A stretch of 64,000 nucleotides of DNA, taken from positions 31,837-95,836 of the IMG/VR virus record IMGVR_UViG_3300043570_002336; one strand, 5' to 3'. The notes below the pieces were generated by a model. The model did no database searches. It was not told the origin of the DNA and saw only the letters and a list, made by a program, of their open reading frames with translations. The translations under genes and the position numbers were made by a program. Origin of the DNA: a virus. Shown here piece after piece: positions 6,762 through 16,156 of this stretch (the first letter of the stretch is position 1; the number at the start of each line of letters is the position of its first letter).

Positions 6762-7153
6762 TATTCTTCCTCCTCTTCTTCTTCTGAGTCTTCAATTACT
6801 TCATCTGGATCTTCTAGAAGTTTTACATCTTCTTCATCATCCAAAAACTTCTCTGCTTTCTCTTTCAATGCACGAGTATCATCAGCAACCAGAGTTTGAT
6901 CGTAGTTTTGAATCTCAGGCATCTCTTCTGCTAGACGATCCACACCTAACTCTATAGCTACTACCTTGCGGTAGGTTTCTTCGTCAAGAATTTCAATCTC
7001 ATTGTAAGTATGATCTCCTTCTCCTAAAGTGAGAATACGACCTCGTTTCGCTCCTACAGTAGAGTGATTAATACAAGTCTTAGTTTCAGGCAGAGCCTTA
7101 ACACGCAAGGGATTAATCTCATCCCCACACACAGTACAGAACCTTTTATCCAT
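6761..7153 (-). CDS. TraR/DksA-like zinc-finger protein with acidic tail
   Basis: 130 aa. The N-terminus RFCTVCGDEINPLRVKALPE and a later Cys-x-x-His resemble the zinc finger of TraR/DksA proteins, which bind RNA polymerase. The normal coiled-coil tip is not evident. The C-terminus ends in an unbroken run of Glu after EDSEEE. A role in modulating host transcription is possible. It has its own promoter-like box and overlaps the HNH gene start. Confidence 0.55.
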   Translation of the reverse strand: MDKRFCTVCGDEINPLRVKALPETKTCINHSTVGAKRGRILTLGEGDHTYNEIEILDEETYRKVVAIELGVDRLAEEMPEIQNYDQTLVADDTRALKEKAEKFLDDEEDVKLLEDPDEVIEDSEEEEEEE

Positions 7154-7166
7154 GTTTTTATTTATT

Positions 7167-7178
7167 TACCTAAAGATA
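7167..7178 (-). promoter_or_regulatory. TATCTTTAGGTA promoter-like box
   Basis: Exact box, only 13 nt before the ATG at 7153, so the leader is short. Confidence 0.55.
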
Positions 7179-7204
7179 GCAAGAAGTTGGTTAGGATCCA
7201 ACTT

Positions 7205-7609
7205 TTATTTAAATTTCTGAATAGCTTCCCAAACATCTTCTGGGGTGCGGAATGCAATCTTCTGCTCTTTTTTACCAACAGTTACTGAGATGCATCCATC
7301 CCATTCTTCTTTTTCGTTGTAGTCGATTTCATTCAAGTACAGCTCGATTAGAAAAACTTGTTCCCTGTTAAAGGTCATTCTCATTAAGTTGTGGATAACT
7401 CTAAAGAACTTATCTTCGTAAGCTGCAATATCCATTCCAATTTCGGAAGCTACAAAGTCTGTTCGATCGTCGATTTCTTTTAACAGCTTAAGTATTTCTA
7501 TAAATAATTCTTTATGCATAGCTTCTTTATTTCGAGGTACCTCTTTTATTCGGTACTTCAAAGGTAACTGTTCTTTTAGTATTCGTCTAAGTATTTCCTT
7601 AGGATTCAT
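7205..7609 (-). CDS. hypothetical protein, 134 aa
   Basis: Reads MNPKEILRRILKEQLPLKYR... N-terminal two-thirds are helical and the C-terminal third is beta-rich (GCISVTVGKKEQKIAF). No domain recognised. Its ATG overlaps the TGA of the 51-aa gene upstream. Confidence 0.6.
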   Translation of the reverse strand: MNPKEILRRILKEQLPLKYRIKEVPRNKEAMHKELFIEILKLLKEIDDRTDFVASEIGMDIAAYEDKFFRVIHNLMRMTFNREQVFLIELYLNEIDYNEKEEWDGCISVTVGKKEQKIAFRTPEDVWEAIQKFK

Positions 7610-7761
7610 CTAGTGACTTTAAATAGGCTTAAGAAGCTCTTAAGCGGTAAATGTTTTCTTTCTGCAAAGTACCTAGCAGCAGCAAGGCGGTTAAATGTAA
7701 AAGTAGATCCAATAGCCTCCTGGCTACTATCTGTTCGACTGTAGAAAGAGAATCTTTTCAT
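7606..7761 (-). CDS. hypothetical basic protein, 51 aa
   Basis: ATG at 7761 (MKRFSFYSRTDSSQEAIGST...), TGA at 7606 overlapping the next ATG. A basic, aromatic-rich peptide with the look of a small DNA-binding or structural protein. Family unknown. Confidence 0.5.
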   Translation of the reverse strand: MKRFSFYSRTDSSQEAIGSTFTFNRLAAARYFAERKHLPLKSFLSLFKVTR

Positions 7762-7775
7762 AAAAGTAAGTTAGG

Positions 7776-8117
7776 TTAAGCTCCAGTTCCTAATGCTTGA
7801 CGGATAATTTTATCTACATATTCGATGTAGATGAAGAAGCCTACGATTGATTTGTCTTTAAGCTCTCTGTCTCTCTCTACTTGCATACCGTACTGCTTAA
7901 GACCTGTATCAAGCTTTTCAGCTAATGCCATTGCAATTTCATTCTGCTCGGTAGGATTGATAGGAGACATATCAGCAGGAATGAATTGTACTTTGATTCC
8001 TTTTTTGTTTGGATCTTCGTTAACACCCACCTTAAGTACAAACTGCTTACCCTTAAAGTTTACTTTAGTGGCTTCAGCAATTACGTTTTGGATTTCTTTT
8101 AAGAGTAGCTCTTTCAT
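7776..8117 (-). CDS. hypothetical protein, 113 aa
   Basis: Reads MKELLLKEIQNVIAEATKVN..., alpha/beta with several basic strands (KQFVLKVGVNEDPNKKGIKV). A TATATTTA box lies at 8122-8129, only 4 nt from the ATG, so the message may be leaderless. Unknown function. Confidence 0.6.
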   Translation of the reverse strand: MKELLLKEIQNVIAEATKVNFKGKQFVLKVGVNEDPNKKGIKVQFIPADMSPINPTEQNEIAMALAEKLDTGLKQYGMQVERDRELKDKSIVGFFIYIEYVDKIIRQALGTGA

Positions 8118-8121
8118 GCTT

Positions 8122-8129
8122 TAAATATA
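8122..8129 (-). promoter_or_regulatory. TATATTTA box abutting a start codon
   Basis: TATATTTA, then AAGC, then the ATG at 8117. A -7 box this close implies a leaderless transcript if it is used. Confidence 0.4.
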
Positions 8130-8137
8130 AGAAGAAG

Positions 8138-8272
8138 TTAGTTTCGATCCAACTGATCGTCGTCCTTTTTATAAATAGGACCTACTTTTTTCTTCTTATT
8201 TGTCTTGATCGGCTGGTAAGGACGTGCTTCTTCCTGGTAGCGGTCTAGATCTTGCAAATGAATCTTGCCCAT
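8138..8272 (-). CDS. hypothetical basic protein, 44 aa
   Basis: ATG at 8272 (MGKIHLQDLDRYQEEARPYQ...), with a lysine cluster (TNKKKKVGPIYKK) and a stop at 8138. It directly follows the glycosyltransferase gene at 8277. Unknown function; could bind nucleic acid. Confidence 0.5.
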   Translation of the reverse strand: MGKIHLQDLDRYQEEARPYQPIKTNKKKKVGPIYKKDDDQLDRN

Positions 8273-8276
8273 TTGT

Positions 8277-9455
8277 CTATAAGTTAATTAAACTATTCTG
8301 ATATTCGTTCATCTTACTAATTTCTAAAGACATACTACTTACGGTATATGTACCTGGGTTTCCATTCATTTGGATAATCTCCGGTAACTGTTGCAGTACT
8401 TGAAAGTCATATTCAGTAAAAGTATTTTTATCCACAGTTAGTATGATTTCATTTTGTAAGGTATCGAACGGAGTTGTTTTGATTTTCTCTGCAAGATTAT
8501 ATTGAGTGTTATGCTGTTCTTTATCCAAGTAGTGAGTAGTTAGTACCTGCATCTCATCATCGATCAGAATTGTTGAACACCAGGGTTCAAGAAGCTCTAA
8601 TAATTCACTGGTACAATTTGTGACTTTAATACCAATGTCGTACTTAGGAGATACAATTGGTTTCATCATACTATCATGTTTTACAAAATGTCCCCACTTC
8701 CGAATAAAATTACGAGTAGATCTCATATTTTGAGCTTCCCACTCGCTACTATTTTTACCTGGAGTTGTCAAGGTAGGATTAAACCTAGACCCTCTGCAGG
8801 TCATATGGTATACGTGTCCTTCCCAAGTCTGCACAAATTTAACTCCGTCTAGGTGAAAGCGGTTAAAAATATCGGAGTCTTCTTTTGATTGCGGAGCATA
8901 TAAAGGGTCGTGTCCTCCAATCTTCTGGAAGTCTTTGCGGTAGAAAGCCCAGGGAGCAAAAACACCTTCTGTAGCTTGCTGCACCTCTAGCTTACTATAC
9001 CAGTTTAAGAAAGCCTCTTCGTTAAACTCTTCAGGCTCAGTACCAAAGTTAGCTAAAACCTTTTCTGGTCCTGGAGGGTGTAGTGGTGGCTCAATTCGAG
9101 TTAGAGATACAATTACACCTGGCTTAATATGTTTCTCAATAGCAGAAATAGCACCTGGACATAAGTACATATCAGCATGGTAGATCATCGCTACATCTGC
9201 AGTTGCTACATTATTAATTAAACGGTCGTATAAAATAGTATGCCCTAATCTTTCCGGACCTTGGTTACGAATCCATTTAAAGTTAGGATCTTTTTTCTCC
9301 GTCTCTACACACCATGCCCACGTTCCGTCTGTACTAGCATCGTCAGCTACACAAATTTCAATCTCGTGCTCTCCTTGATTTTTTCTAATTGATTCATAAG
9401 ACCACTTAAGGTACTTAAGATTATTACGGCTTGGCTGTATTAAGCTAATTTTCAT
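8277..9455 (-). CDS. family 2 glycosyltransferase
   Basis: 392 aa. The N-terminal GT-A domain has the usual opening (ISLIQPSRNNLKYLKWSYES), the nucleotide-site acidic pair ADDASTDGT at about 37-45, and a second acidic motif (MIYHADMYLCPG) near 95. GGHDPLYAPQSKEDSDIFNR near 190 is the acceptor-side ED motif. A 150-residue C-terminal extension has no family I recognise. Donor and acceptor are unknown. It closes the sugar block and overlaps its upstream neighbour by 4 nt. Confidence 0.75.
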   Translation of the reverse strand: MKISLIQPSRNNLKYLKWSYESIRKNQGEHEIEICVADDASTDGTWAWCVETEKKDPNFKWIRNQGPERLGHTILYDRLINNVATADVAMIYHADMYLCPGAISAIEKHIKPGVIVSLTRIEPPLHPPGPEKVLANFGTEPEEFNEEAFLNWYSKLEVQQATEGVFAPWAFYRKDFQKIGGHDPLYAPQSKEDSDIFNRFHLDGVKFVQTWEGHVYHMTCRGSRFNPTLTTPGKNSSEWEAQNMRSTRNFIRKWGHFVKHDSMMKPIVSPKYDIGIKVTNCTSELLELLEPWCSTILIDDEMQVLTTHYLDKEQHNTQYNLAEKIKTTPFDTLQNEIILTVDKNTFTEYDFQVLQQLPEIIQMNGNPGTYTVSSMSLEISKMNEYQNSLINL

Positions 9456-10291
9456 TTAATAACTTCTTTTAGGTAATCTGTAAGGTTGCGGGTAGGTTTC
9501 CATCCTAGAACTTCTCTAGCAGTATTATCTGTATTCAGGGTAGTTAAGGCTTCGCCTGGGCGTGCTGGGAAATACTCGGCAGTCTGTTGGAACATTTGTA
9601 GTACTTCGTTTACAGAGTAATTTTTACCTCTTCCCAGCTCAAATTCGTATCCGTAAGTCTGCTTGTACATAACTAGTGTTAGAGCATCAACAATATCATC
9701 GACGTGTGTGAAGTCTCTGCGTTGTTCTCCATCGCCATAAATTACGAACTTCTCTTGCTTGTACCAACTATTAATCCATCTACCAATTAAAGTTGTATAA
9801 CCTCCTTCTGTTAATTGATTAGGTCCGTAAACGTTGTAAAACCTCGCAATTGAAGCTTTTAGTTGGTAGTGTTGCTGGTATAGTTTGATTATATCTTCTC
9901 CTAAATCTTTTGAAAAAGTGTAAGGATTTTTGTACCTTCCACTATGCTTAGAAGATGAACCTGCATACACAACGGGTACTCCTGATTTAGCACACCAATC
10001 TACTAACCTCATTGTACCTAGTGCATTAACTTCAAAATAGTCTTGAGGCTTTTCAAATGAAGGTTGAATACGAGCAATGGCAGCCATATGGAAAACAAAC
10101 TCAGGCTTGATCCAATCGTAGCTGGTGATATTTCTGATATCATAGTTCAGGTACTCTGCTCCGTCTTGGTGATTGCTCTCCAGGCCAGTGCTGTAATTAT
10201 CAATAGAAACTACTTCATGACCTTCTTCAAGAAGTCTCTTGATTAAATTTGTACCAACAAATCCTGCTCCTCCTGTTACTAAAACTTTCAT
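9452..10291 (-). CDS. NAD-dependent sugar epimerase/dehydratase
   Basis: 279 aa, extended SDR. Residues 7-14 GGAGFVGT are the NAD glycine motif, and YTFSK gives the catalytic Tyr/Lys pair. GRWINSWYKQEKFVIYGDGE and RDFTHVDD are typical of GalE/WcaG-type enzymes. It probably converts an NDP-hexose to a C4-epimer or dehydrated sugar for the neighbouring transferases. The exact substrate cannot be told. It overlaps both neighbours. Confidence 0.8.
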   Translation of the reverse strand: MKVLVTGGAGFVGTNLIKRLLEEGHEVVSIDNYSTGLESNHQDGAEYLNYDIRNITSYDWIKPEFVFHMAAIARIQPSFEKPQDYFEVNALGTMRLVDWCAKSGVPVVYAGSSSKHSGRYKNPYTFSKDLGEDIIKLYQQHYQLKASIARFYNVYGPNQLTEGGYTTLIGRWINSWYKQEKFVIYGDGEQRRDFTHVDDIVDALTLVMYKQTYGYEFELGRGKNYSVNEVLQMFQQTAEYFPARPGEALTTLNTDNTAREVLGWKPTRNLTDYLKEVIK

Positions 10292-11223
10292 TACAATACT
10301 TCTTTAATAGATTCAAATACCTTAGAGTAATCTCGATAACCTCTCTTAACTATTTCGTCTAAGGTATCAACTACAGGTACTACCTTTGCTTTAGATAATT
10401 TATTGAAGTAAGATTCTCCTTCAAAATAACCCGGTCTAATATCTTTAGAAGTGTTAACGTAAATAATAACAGGTTTGTTAAAGTAGCTGCAAAGTATGCT
10501 TGAGCCTCCACCCATAGATATAAATCCTTCGGCACTAGAGTATATTGCTAACTGAGCTTCATTGTATGTACCTCCTACCTGGTTAACAATATCATCGAAT
10601 AGGTATACATTTTCAAAGTATTCAGTAAGCTGATAATCAGTAATTACTCCTTGACCTTCTACATTAGCTAAGATATCTCTATTCTGTAGCTCATTAGGAT
10701 CGGTAGCAAACTCTGTATTACGAGGTCGTTTATAGATAATGTTATAACCTTTCTCAGTTAAAAGATTAAACATTATATACAGACTCTCTATATCAAAGTA
10801 CCCAATAGGTGTCTGCCCGTGTTCTAAGTTAAACCTATTTGAGATAATAACATAGTTACTCAAAGCAGGTGTATCTTTCTTGTAATACTTCTCAGCATAA
10901 GGAGGTGCTACCCATTGAGAGTAATCTAACCATCCGTTGGCTTGCTTCTGTTCTTCTTCAGTAAGTAGGCTATAGTCTTTCCCGAAAATAGCTAGAGCAT
11001 TATGATGTATCCAGCTGTTAGGTAGATTCTGTACTCCGTTAGAGGAATTATCTACAGACCTAGTTGTATACTTCTCTTCTACTTCGTCACAAAACCAGTA
11101 GAAAGGTTTCATTCCTTTGCTTGTTATTACCTTAACATACTCTCCTTGCTCTTTAAGCCAGTACGCATAAGGAGCTGCACATACAAGTTCATAGCCAAAC
11201 TCTGGGTTTAGGTCAACTATCAT
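10291..11223 (-). CDS. probable GT-B-like glycosyltransferase
   Basis: 310 aa. It opens MIVDLNPEFGYELVCAAPYA and has a C-terminal half with EGFISMGGGSSILCSYFNKP, the Gly-Ser-rich loop seen in nucleotide-binding halves of GT-B enzymes such as family 9. It also has a Rossmann-like stretch YNIIYKRPRN. Family assignment is weak and rests partly on position between epimerase genes. Confidence 0.45.
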   Translation of the reverse strand: MIVDLNPEFGYELVCAAPYAYWLKEQGEYVKVITSKGMKPFYWFCDEVEEKYTTRSVDNSSNGVQNLPNSWIHHNALAIFGKDYSLLTEEEQKQANGWLDYSQWVAPPYAEKYYKKDTPALSNYVIISNRFNLEHGQTPIGYFDIESLYIMFNLLTEKGYNIIYKRPRNTEFATDPNELQNRDILANVEGQGVITDYQLTEYFENVYLFDDIVNQVGGTYNEAQLAIYSSAEGFISMGGGSSILCSYFNKPVIIYVNTSKDIRPGYFEGESYFNKLSKAKVVPVVDTLDEIVKRGYRDYSKVFESIKEVL

Positions 11224-11932
11224 AATAGTATTCTTTTAGCTCAATGAGCTGCTCTTTAATTGATTTTGTTTTTATCTCTCCTACGAGGCATTTATTTACT
11301 TCTACTGAAGAGTTTGGTACGATTTCAATATCTTTACTAAATACTTCTTTAATCAAAGATAGTAAATCAAATTTAGAGAGGCAAGTACTTTCAATAGTAT
11401 TTTCTACTTTGTAGCTATCCCAATCCTGCATTAGTTTATAACATTGTTTAGCCCATTCTAAAGTTGTAATGCCGCTCCACATAGCTTTGGTGTAGCCTCC
11501 TACTGAGTTCTCGCTATTTAAAAACCATTCAAGTAAACTAACTTTAGAGTCTAATTCAGGTCCTATGATAGATGTTTTGAGTATCTTAGTACGTGTTCCT
11601 TTTTCAATAATAAAGTCTCTAGCTTTTCTTTTAGATACGCCGTAAACATCTTCGTCTACTTCACAATCAGTTCCAGGGTGTATAACTCTAGTATTTGCTA
11701 GAATATCTAACCAGGTAGGAAGATCTTCGTTGATAGAAAAGTCTTTAGTCCGTTGAGGAATAGCTCCAATACAGTTAATAATATACTCTCCTTTAAAGGA
11801 AGTTACTGCATCAGCAAAATCAGGAGTTAAGTAGCGGAAAGGAGTAACAGTAACTGTAACTCCATTATTAGAGAGGTACTCGGAAACCATATGTCCAAGC
11901 ATGCCTTTATGCCCTAGCACTAAAACGTTCAT
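11213..11932 (-). CDS. RmlD-like dTDP-sugar reductase
   Basis: 239 aa. GHKGMLGH at 7-14 is the nucleotide-binding motif, followed by YIINCIGAIPQRT and the YGVSKRK Tyr/Lys pair. This is the build of RmlD-type 4-dehydrorhamnose reductases and related short SDRs. It probably reduces a 4-keto sugar made by the dehydratase encoded just upstream (11929). Substrate inferred. Confidence 0.7.
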   Translation of the reverse strand: MNVLVLGHKGMLGHMVSEYLSNNGVTVTVTPFRYLTPDFADAVTSFKGEYIINCIGAIPQRTKDFSINEDLPTWLDILANTRVIHPGTDCEVDEDVYGVSKRKARDFIIEKGTRTKILKTSIIGPELDSKVSLLEWFLNSENSVGGYTKAMWSGITTLEWAKQCYKLMQDWDSYKVENTIESTCLSKFDLLSLIKEVFSKDIEIVPNSSVEVNKCLVGEIKTKSIKEQLIELKEYYYDS

Positions 11933-12867
11933 TGAAAGTAATTATAGTGTTGTAGAATATCTTCAAGTTCCTGCTTACTTACTGCTACTTGATCGCTTGT
12001 AAATTCTTCCCAGCTTACTTGTCTGTCTGAGATGTCTTTGTAGTGCATGTAGTAAGTATCGTTGTCCTTGTTGTAGAACGTACGAGGTCTTTCCTCCTTA
12101 GATACCATCATTTCATGTAGCTTCTCTGAGATGCGTGGTGTGCCGAGTTTATATTCTAATCCAAACTTTTCAGCATAAATTTCAAATAGATCTCTTACCT
12201 TAAAAGCCTTTAAATTAGGTATAACATTATAACCAGTTTCCTGTAGTCCTGCTTCTATAAGGTCGATAGCTTGCTCGATATCGATCATAAAGCGAGTCAT
12301 CTCAGGAGAGTACAGAGTAAGTTTATAACCTTTCTTAATTGCATCCCACATCAAAGGAATAATCGAACCGGTTGAGTTTAGTACGTTACCATAGATAGCA
12401 GTTGAAAGCTTAACGTTAGACTTCTCTGCGTTTACAATAAAAGCTTCTCCTGCTACAAACTTCATAGCACCGTACAGGGTTGTAGCTGCTCTAGATTTAT
12501 CTGAAGAGATAAAGCAAGCTGCTTTAAAGTTATTCTCTTCTGCTACTCTTCTAGAATTAATAGCTCCATCTACAATCACTCGTACTCCTTCTTCTACATT
12601 CTGATCTACAGCTTCAATCTGTTTTAAAGATGCAGCAAAAATCCCAATAGTATGTCCGGCGGAAGCTCTTCTAAGCAAGTCGTAGTTGCGAACGTCTCCT
12701 ACGACGCAATTAATGTTTGGGAACTCTTTTTTAAGGTAGTAGTGCTTTGCTTCGTCTCTAGAGTACACTGTTATTTCATTATCAGTGTAATACCTCTCGA
12801 CAAGATTTCGGCCCAGGTACCCTGCTCCGCCGGTGATAAAAATTTTTTCACCTTTCATAACCTTCAA
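11929..12867 (-). CDS. UDP-GlcNAc 4,6-dehydratase-like (CapE/PseB type)
   Basis: 312 aa (309 if the second Met is used). GGAGYLGRNL is the NAD motif; DKSRAATTLYGAMKFVAGE holds the catalytic YxxxK in the form used by the PF02719 family (CapE, PseB, FlaA1). These make 4-keto-6-deoxy UDP-sugars, the first step to many rare sugars. The RmlD-like gene follows directly. Confidence 0.75.
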   Translation of the reverse strand: MKVMKGEKIFITGGAGYLGRNLVERYYTDNEITVYSRDEAKHYYLKKEFPNINCVVGDVRNYDLLRRASAGHTIGIFAASLKQIEAVDQNVEEGVRVIVDGAINSRRVAEENNFKAACFISSDKSRAATTLYGAMKFVAGEAFIVNAEKSNVKLSTAIYGNVLNSTGSIIPLMWDAIKKGYKLTLYSPEMTRFMIDIEQAIDLIEAGLQETGYNVIPNLKAFKVRDLFEIYAEKFGLEYKLGTPRISEKLHEMMVSKEERPRTFYNKDNDTYYMHYKDISDRQVSWEEFTSDQVAVSKQELEDILQHYNYFQ

Positions 12868-13753
12868 AATATTTTAGATTTTCTGTAAAAGACATAACAG
12901 GATTTACTCCACTATTATAAATAGGTTTAACAAATGTCTGTTCATCGTGATCAGGAAGACGGCCCCACTTGCTGTTAAATTTGTTGATGTTTGCTTGCTC
13001 TGCTAGCTGCTGTCTATCTGATTTAACTGCTAGGTTATCGTCCTTAAAGTGACTTCCTCTAGCAGAAAAATGGTATAGTACCGAAGTAGCTACCATTCTG
13101 AATTCAAAGCCTTCTAGCTGCATTCTTACAAACAGGTCCATATCCTCCCAACTAGAGGGAGCAAAGAGAGGATCGTTTCCTCCTATGTGGGTAAAGTCTT
13201 CTTTGCGGCAGAAGAAGCCAGCTCCTCCTCCTTTTCGAACTTCCGTACCTTTGTTAAGTTCGGAGAACTCTGAGGCAAACTGATCGAATAACTCTGTATT
13301 AAAGTTGTAATGGTACTCCCCAAAAACTTCTGATGGGAAGAAAACTGTACCGGGTCTGTAGTCCGGATCAGCTGGGAAGATTTTAGGTTGAATTCTAAAC
13401 GAAGATGCGATCAGCCTGCTGTTATTATTTTCAAATAGCTTTAATAACTCTAGGTCTTGATTAGGACCGATCCACATATCTGAGTGGATAATATTTACGA
13501 ATTCAGTTTGAGCTTTGTCTACACAGAAGTTCATCCCACCGCCAATACCTTTAGGTTTGGTGTTGTGATCTATGTAGTACTCAATACCTACCTCACCTGC
13601 TTGAGCTTTCAACCATTCGTCTGTACCGTCTGTGCAATTTTCAGCATGTACAATAATAGGTTGATCCTTATAGTATGCATTCTTTCTTACAGAAGCAACT
13701 GCTAGCTTAAGGTAGTTTAAGTTGTTGTTAGTGGAGATGCACGTGGTAATCAT
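12848..13753 (-). CDS. family 2 glycosyltransferase
   Basis: 301 aa, GT-A fold. It opens ITTCISTNNNLNYLKLAVAS, with acidic HAENCTDGT and IIHSDMWIG motifs and GGNDPLFAPSSWEDMDLFVR near residue 190. It resembles the enzyme at 8277, so the two may be paralogues from duplication. Donor unknown. Confidence 0.75.
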   Translation of the reverse strand: MITTCISTNNNLNYLKLAVASVRKNAYYKDQPIIVHAENCTDGTDEWLKAQAGEVGIEYYIDHNTKPKGIGGGMNFCVDKAQTEFVNIIHSDMWIGPNQDLELLKLFENNNSRLIASSFRIQPKIFPADPDYRPGTVFFPSEVFGEYHYNFNTELFDQFASEFSELNKGTEVRKGGGAGFFCRKEDFTHIGGNDPLFAPSSWEDMDLFVRMQLEGFEFRMVATSVLYHFSARGSHFKDDNLAVKSDRQQLAEQANINKFNSKWGRLPDHDEQTFVKPIYNSGVNPVMSFTENLKYFEGYER

Positions 13754-14474
13754 CGACTTCGTTTTCCCAGTTGATTAAAGGAGACATAAAATAAGTCTCT
13801 CCATGAGTTGAGTACCCGGGTATCGGGCTTATTAATACACGCTTGCGAGCGTTTAATTCCAAAAACATAGAGAAGTCATAAGGATGGCCTGTAACTTTTC
13901 CACTCTCTGGATGTATGCCGTTTGTATACTTCCGTAGGATGTCTTCGTCTGCTTTTAATGTCTTTGCTTTAGCAGCAAAGGTCATAGTAGTTGAATTAGT
14001 AACCTTCCAGTGAGAGTAGCGAGATACAAATACACGAGTAATCTCAGGACCATCTTTACATAGTTTGTTTCCTCCATGTTCTGCTAGTACGTACTTATCT
14101 GGATGATCGTAAAGAGTAATGTACTGTACTCCTGTCTGAAAGATTTCTTCTAGAGCTTGTCTAGCTCCTGCTCTATGCAGGTAGTCATTTTCTACGAAGT
14201 ATACTGTAGTGTCATCTTCTAGCTGAAGGGCTTGATCTAAAGCAAGATTGAATGTACCTGCTCCATTACCTACAGAATGTCTTTGAATATTTTCAGCCGG
14301 TACATACTTGCAGATCATTTCAAAAGTCTCCTCTCCTATATTATCCGCAATTACAGTAATAGAGCTAGGATCGAAATGCTTTACAAAGTTTCGCAGGCAA
14401 TTCTCATTATTAATATAAGGTGGTTTAATCTTATTATAACCTGCCTCAGATATTCTGTAGTATATTTTAAGCAT
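13728..14474 (-). CDS. probable glycosyltransferase (GT-A like)
   Basis: 248 aa. ITVIADNIGEETFEM and TTVYFVENDYLHRAGARQAL look like the nucleotide-sugar site of GT-A proteins. YSTHGETYFMSPLINW near the end is seen in phage and cyanophage transferase-like proteins. No precise family; overlaps both neighbours. Confidence 0.5.
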   Translation of the reverse strand: MLKIYYRISEAGYNKIKPPYINNENCLRNFVKHFDPSSITVIADNIGEETFEMICKYVPAENIQRHSVGNGAGTFNLALDQALQLEDDTTVYFVENDYLHRAGARQALEEIFQTGVQYITLYDHPDKYVLAEHGGNKLCKDGPEITRVFVSRYSHWKVTNSTTMTFAAKAKTLKADEDILRKYTNGIHPESGKVTGHPYDFSMFLELNARKRVLISPIPGYSTHGETYFMSPLINWENEVDDYHVHLH

Positions 14475-15429
14475 CTTTAAAAACGTCCTGCCAGGTGTAG
14501 GACTTGTAGTTAGGGTTGAATAAATTGTTGGTATTGGTTCTGCAATATTCGTTAGCTAATTTATACCAGTTATGAGATTTTCTCTTATTATCGATATCCA
14601 CGCTTTCAAAAGATTGCTCTCCGGCAATGTAGTTTCTCTTCTGAGGATGTTTTCTATTGTGTACTACTAGCAAATTCCTAAAATGGTATTGAGGAGTAGT
14701 AGGGAGTAACTGATGCAGTACGTGCATGAACGCTGTATCTTCGTGAATAAAGAAAACAGAGGAAGGAATGTTAACTCCTGCTTTAATAACTTCTGAAGAT
14801 ATTACTAATCCGCATCCGTTAAATTTGTGCGGACTAATAGTAGATACTTGTAGTTCTTCAATGTTGTTAAAGCTATTCATTTCCTCTTCTGACATAGTAT
14901 AAGGAATGCTCCACCAATTTTCTGTATCTCCTTCTATAAAAGGTTTATTTGTAAATTCTGGATGCTCTAGTGGTTCCCAGCTTTTATCCCACATTTTACA
15001 AATACCGAATGTTGCAATGTACTTAGGAGTATGTTTTACATTCTGGTGTAGGTGATCTGTGACTACAAATGCCTGCTTTGGGACTAACATATCTGATTCA
15101 CCCCACACCAGTACATCAACCATAGTACAGTACTTGGCATTAAACTCTCTTCGATAATCTGCTATAGTTATAAGAGTTTCATCAATATAAACATTTGCTG
15201 AGTATTCATTAAGTCTTTCCACTTGCTTCTCAAACTGAGATAGAATATAAGCTAACCTGTCTGGATTATCTAATTGTTCTAGTTCTTGGTTAGTGGTGAG
15301 CTTAATATCGATAAGTACTTGGTCTTTATCGTATATGTCAACAGCTGCTAAAAGAGTATCAATATACTCTGGAAGCATTTCAATTTCGTACCATTGTACT
15401 AGACAGCCAATTGCAAATTTAGTTTTCAT
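14467..15429 (-). CDS. probable glycosyltransferase
   Basis: 320 aa. IGCLVQWYEIEMLPEYIDTL followed by YCTMVDVLVWGESDMLVPKQ suggests a GT-A fold with an ESD acidic motif. Later SPHKFNGCGLVISSEVIKAG resembles the acceptor half. It is assigned mainly by context in the transferase block. Confidence 0.5.
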   Translation of the reverse strand: MKTKFAIGCLVQWYEIEMLPEYIDTLLAAVDIYDKDQVLIDIKLTTNQELEQLDNPDRLAYILSQFEKQVERLNEYSANVYIDETLITIADYRREFNAKYCTMVDVLVWGESDMLVPKQAFVVTDHLHQNVKHTPKYIATFGICKMWDKSWEPLEHPEFTNKPFIEGDTENWWSIPYTMSEEEMNSFNNIEELQVSTISPHKFNGCGLVISSEVIKAGVNIPSSVFFIHEDTAFMHVLHQLLPTTPQYHFRNLLVVHNRKHPQKRNYIAGEQSFESVDIDNKRKSHNWYKLANEYCRTNTNNLFNPNYKSYTWQDVFKDA

Positions 15430-16156
15430 ATTGATCTCTGTATTTGCTCCAGGTCTGACTCATAAAATGAACACGGTGCTCTTTATCAAAGCCGTTAAAA
15501 TGCCATACGTAACCGCAATCTACAAACATAAAATCGTTAAGAAGTTCTTTGCGATTTAAGTGAGTGAGATTCCATCTCTTATTAAGTAGAGTTACATCGT
15601 AGTCTAACTGCCGTGTAAGGTAGTTAACAGGTGTTTGATCTGTACCTTTGCGCAAAGTTGTCTGCAGGTTTGTTAACGTTTCTGCGTTATTATGCCAGAA
15701 ATCTGTAATAGCAGTGCACAATTCTTTATGCTGTTTGTTTATTACAACAAATCCGCAGTTGTAATAGTTGACCCAATCCAGCTTTACTTCTGGAAATAAG
15801 TGTTGGTAGCCTTCCAAGCTCTGCCATACCCAACCTACATTATCGTTATCGACACAGGCTGCTAGGTTGTGCTTAGTTTCATTAAAGAAATTAGGAGCAT
15901 CCCAGTGTATCATCGTATCAATATCCACTAATGCTACTTGATCGTATTCAATATTATTTGTCTCTAGTATGTCTAAGACGTACCACCTCTGCCAGGTAGC
16001 TTTCATCTCAGTAGGATCTACTAGAGGTTGATCTAATACGATAAGTTCTACATCGTGTCGCTTACACCAGTGCTGCCAGGTAGCTAAGCAGAACTGAGAA
16101 TAGTTAACAGTGTCGTAATTAGTGTTAAGGTTTGTGATAAAAACAACGTTACGCAT
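15419..16156 (-). CDS. GT8/GT34-like glycosyltransferase
   Basis: 245 aa from ATG at 16156 (MRNVVFITNLNTNYDTVNYS...). This start overlaps the previous stop as ATGCGTAA and is preferred over 16189. ALVDIDTMIHWDAP is a clear DxD motif; YYNCGFVVINKQHKE, GTDQTPVNYL and YVWHFNGFDKEHR follow the order of galactosyltransferase-type GT-A enzymes. It is probably retaining and metal-dependent. Confidence 0.65.
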   Translation of the reverse strand: MRNVVFITNLNTNYDTVNYSQFCLATWQHWCKRHDVELIVLDQPLVDPTEMKATWQRWYVLDILETNNIEYDQVALVDIDTMIHWDAPNFFNETKHNLAACVDNDNVGWVWQSLEGYQHLFPEVKLDWVNYYNCGFVVINKQHKELCTAITDFWHNNAETLTNLQTTLRKGTDQTPVNYLTRQLDYDVTLLNKRWNLTHLNRKELLNDFMFVDCGYVWHFNGFDKEHRVHFMSQTWSKYRDQYEN

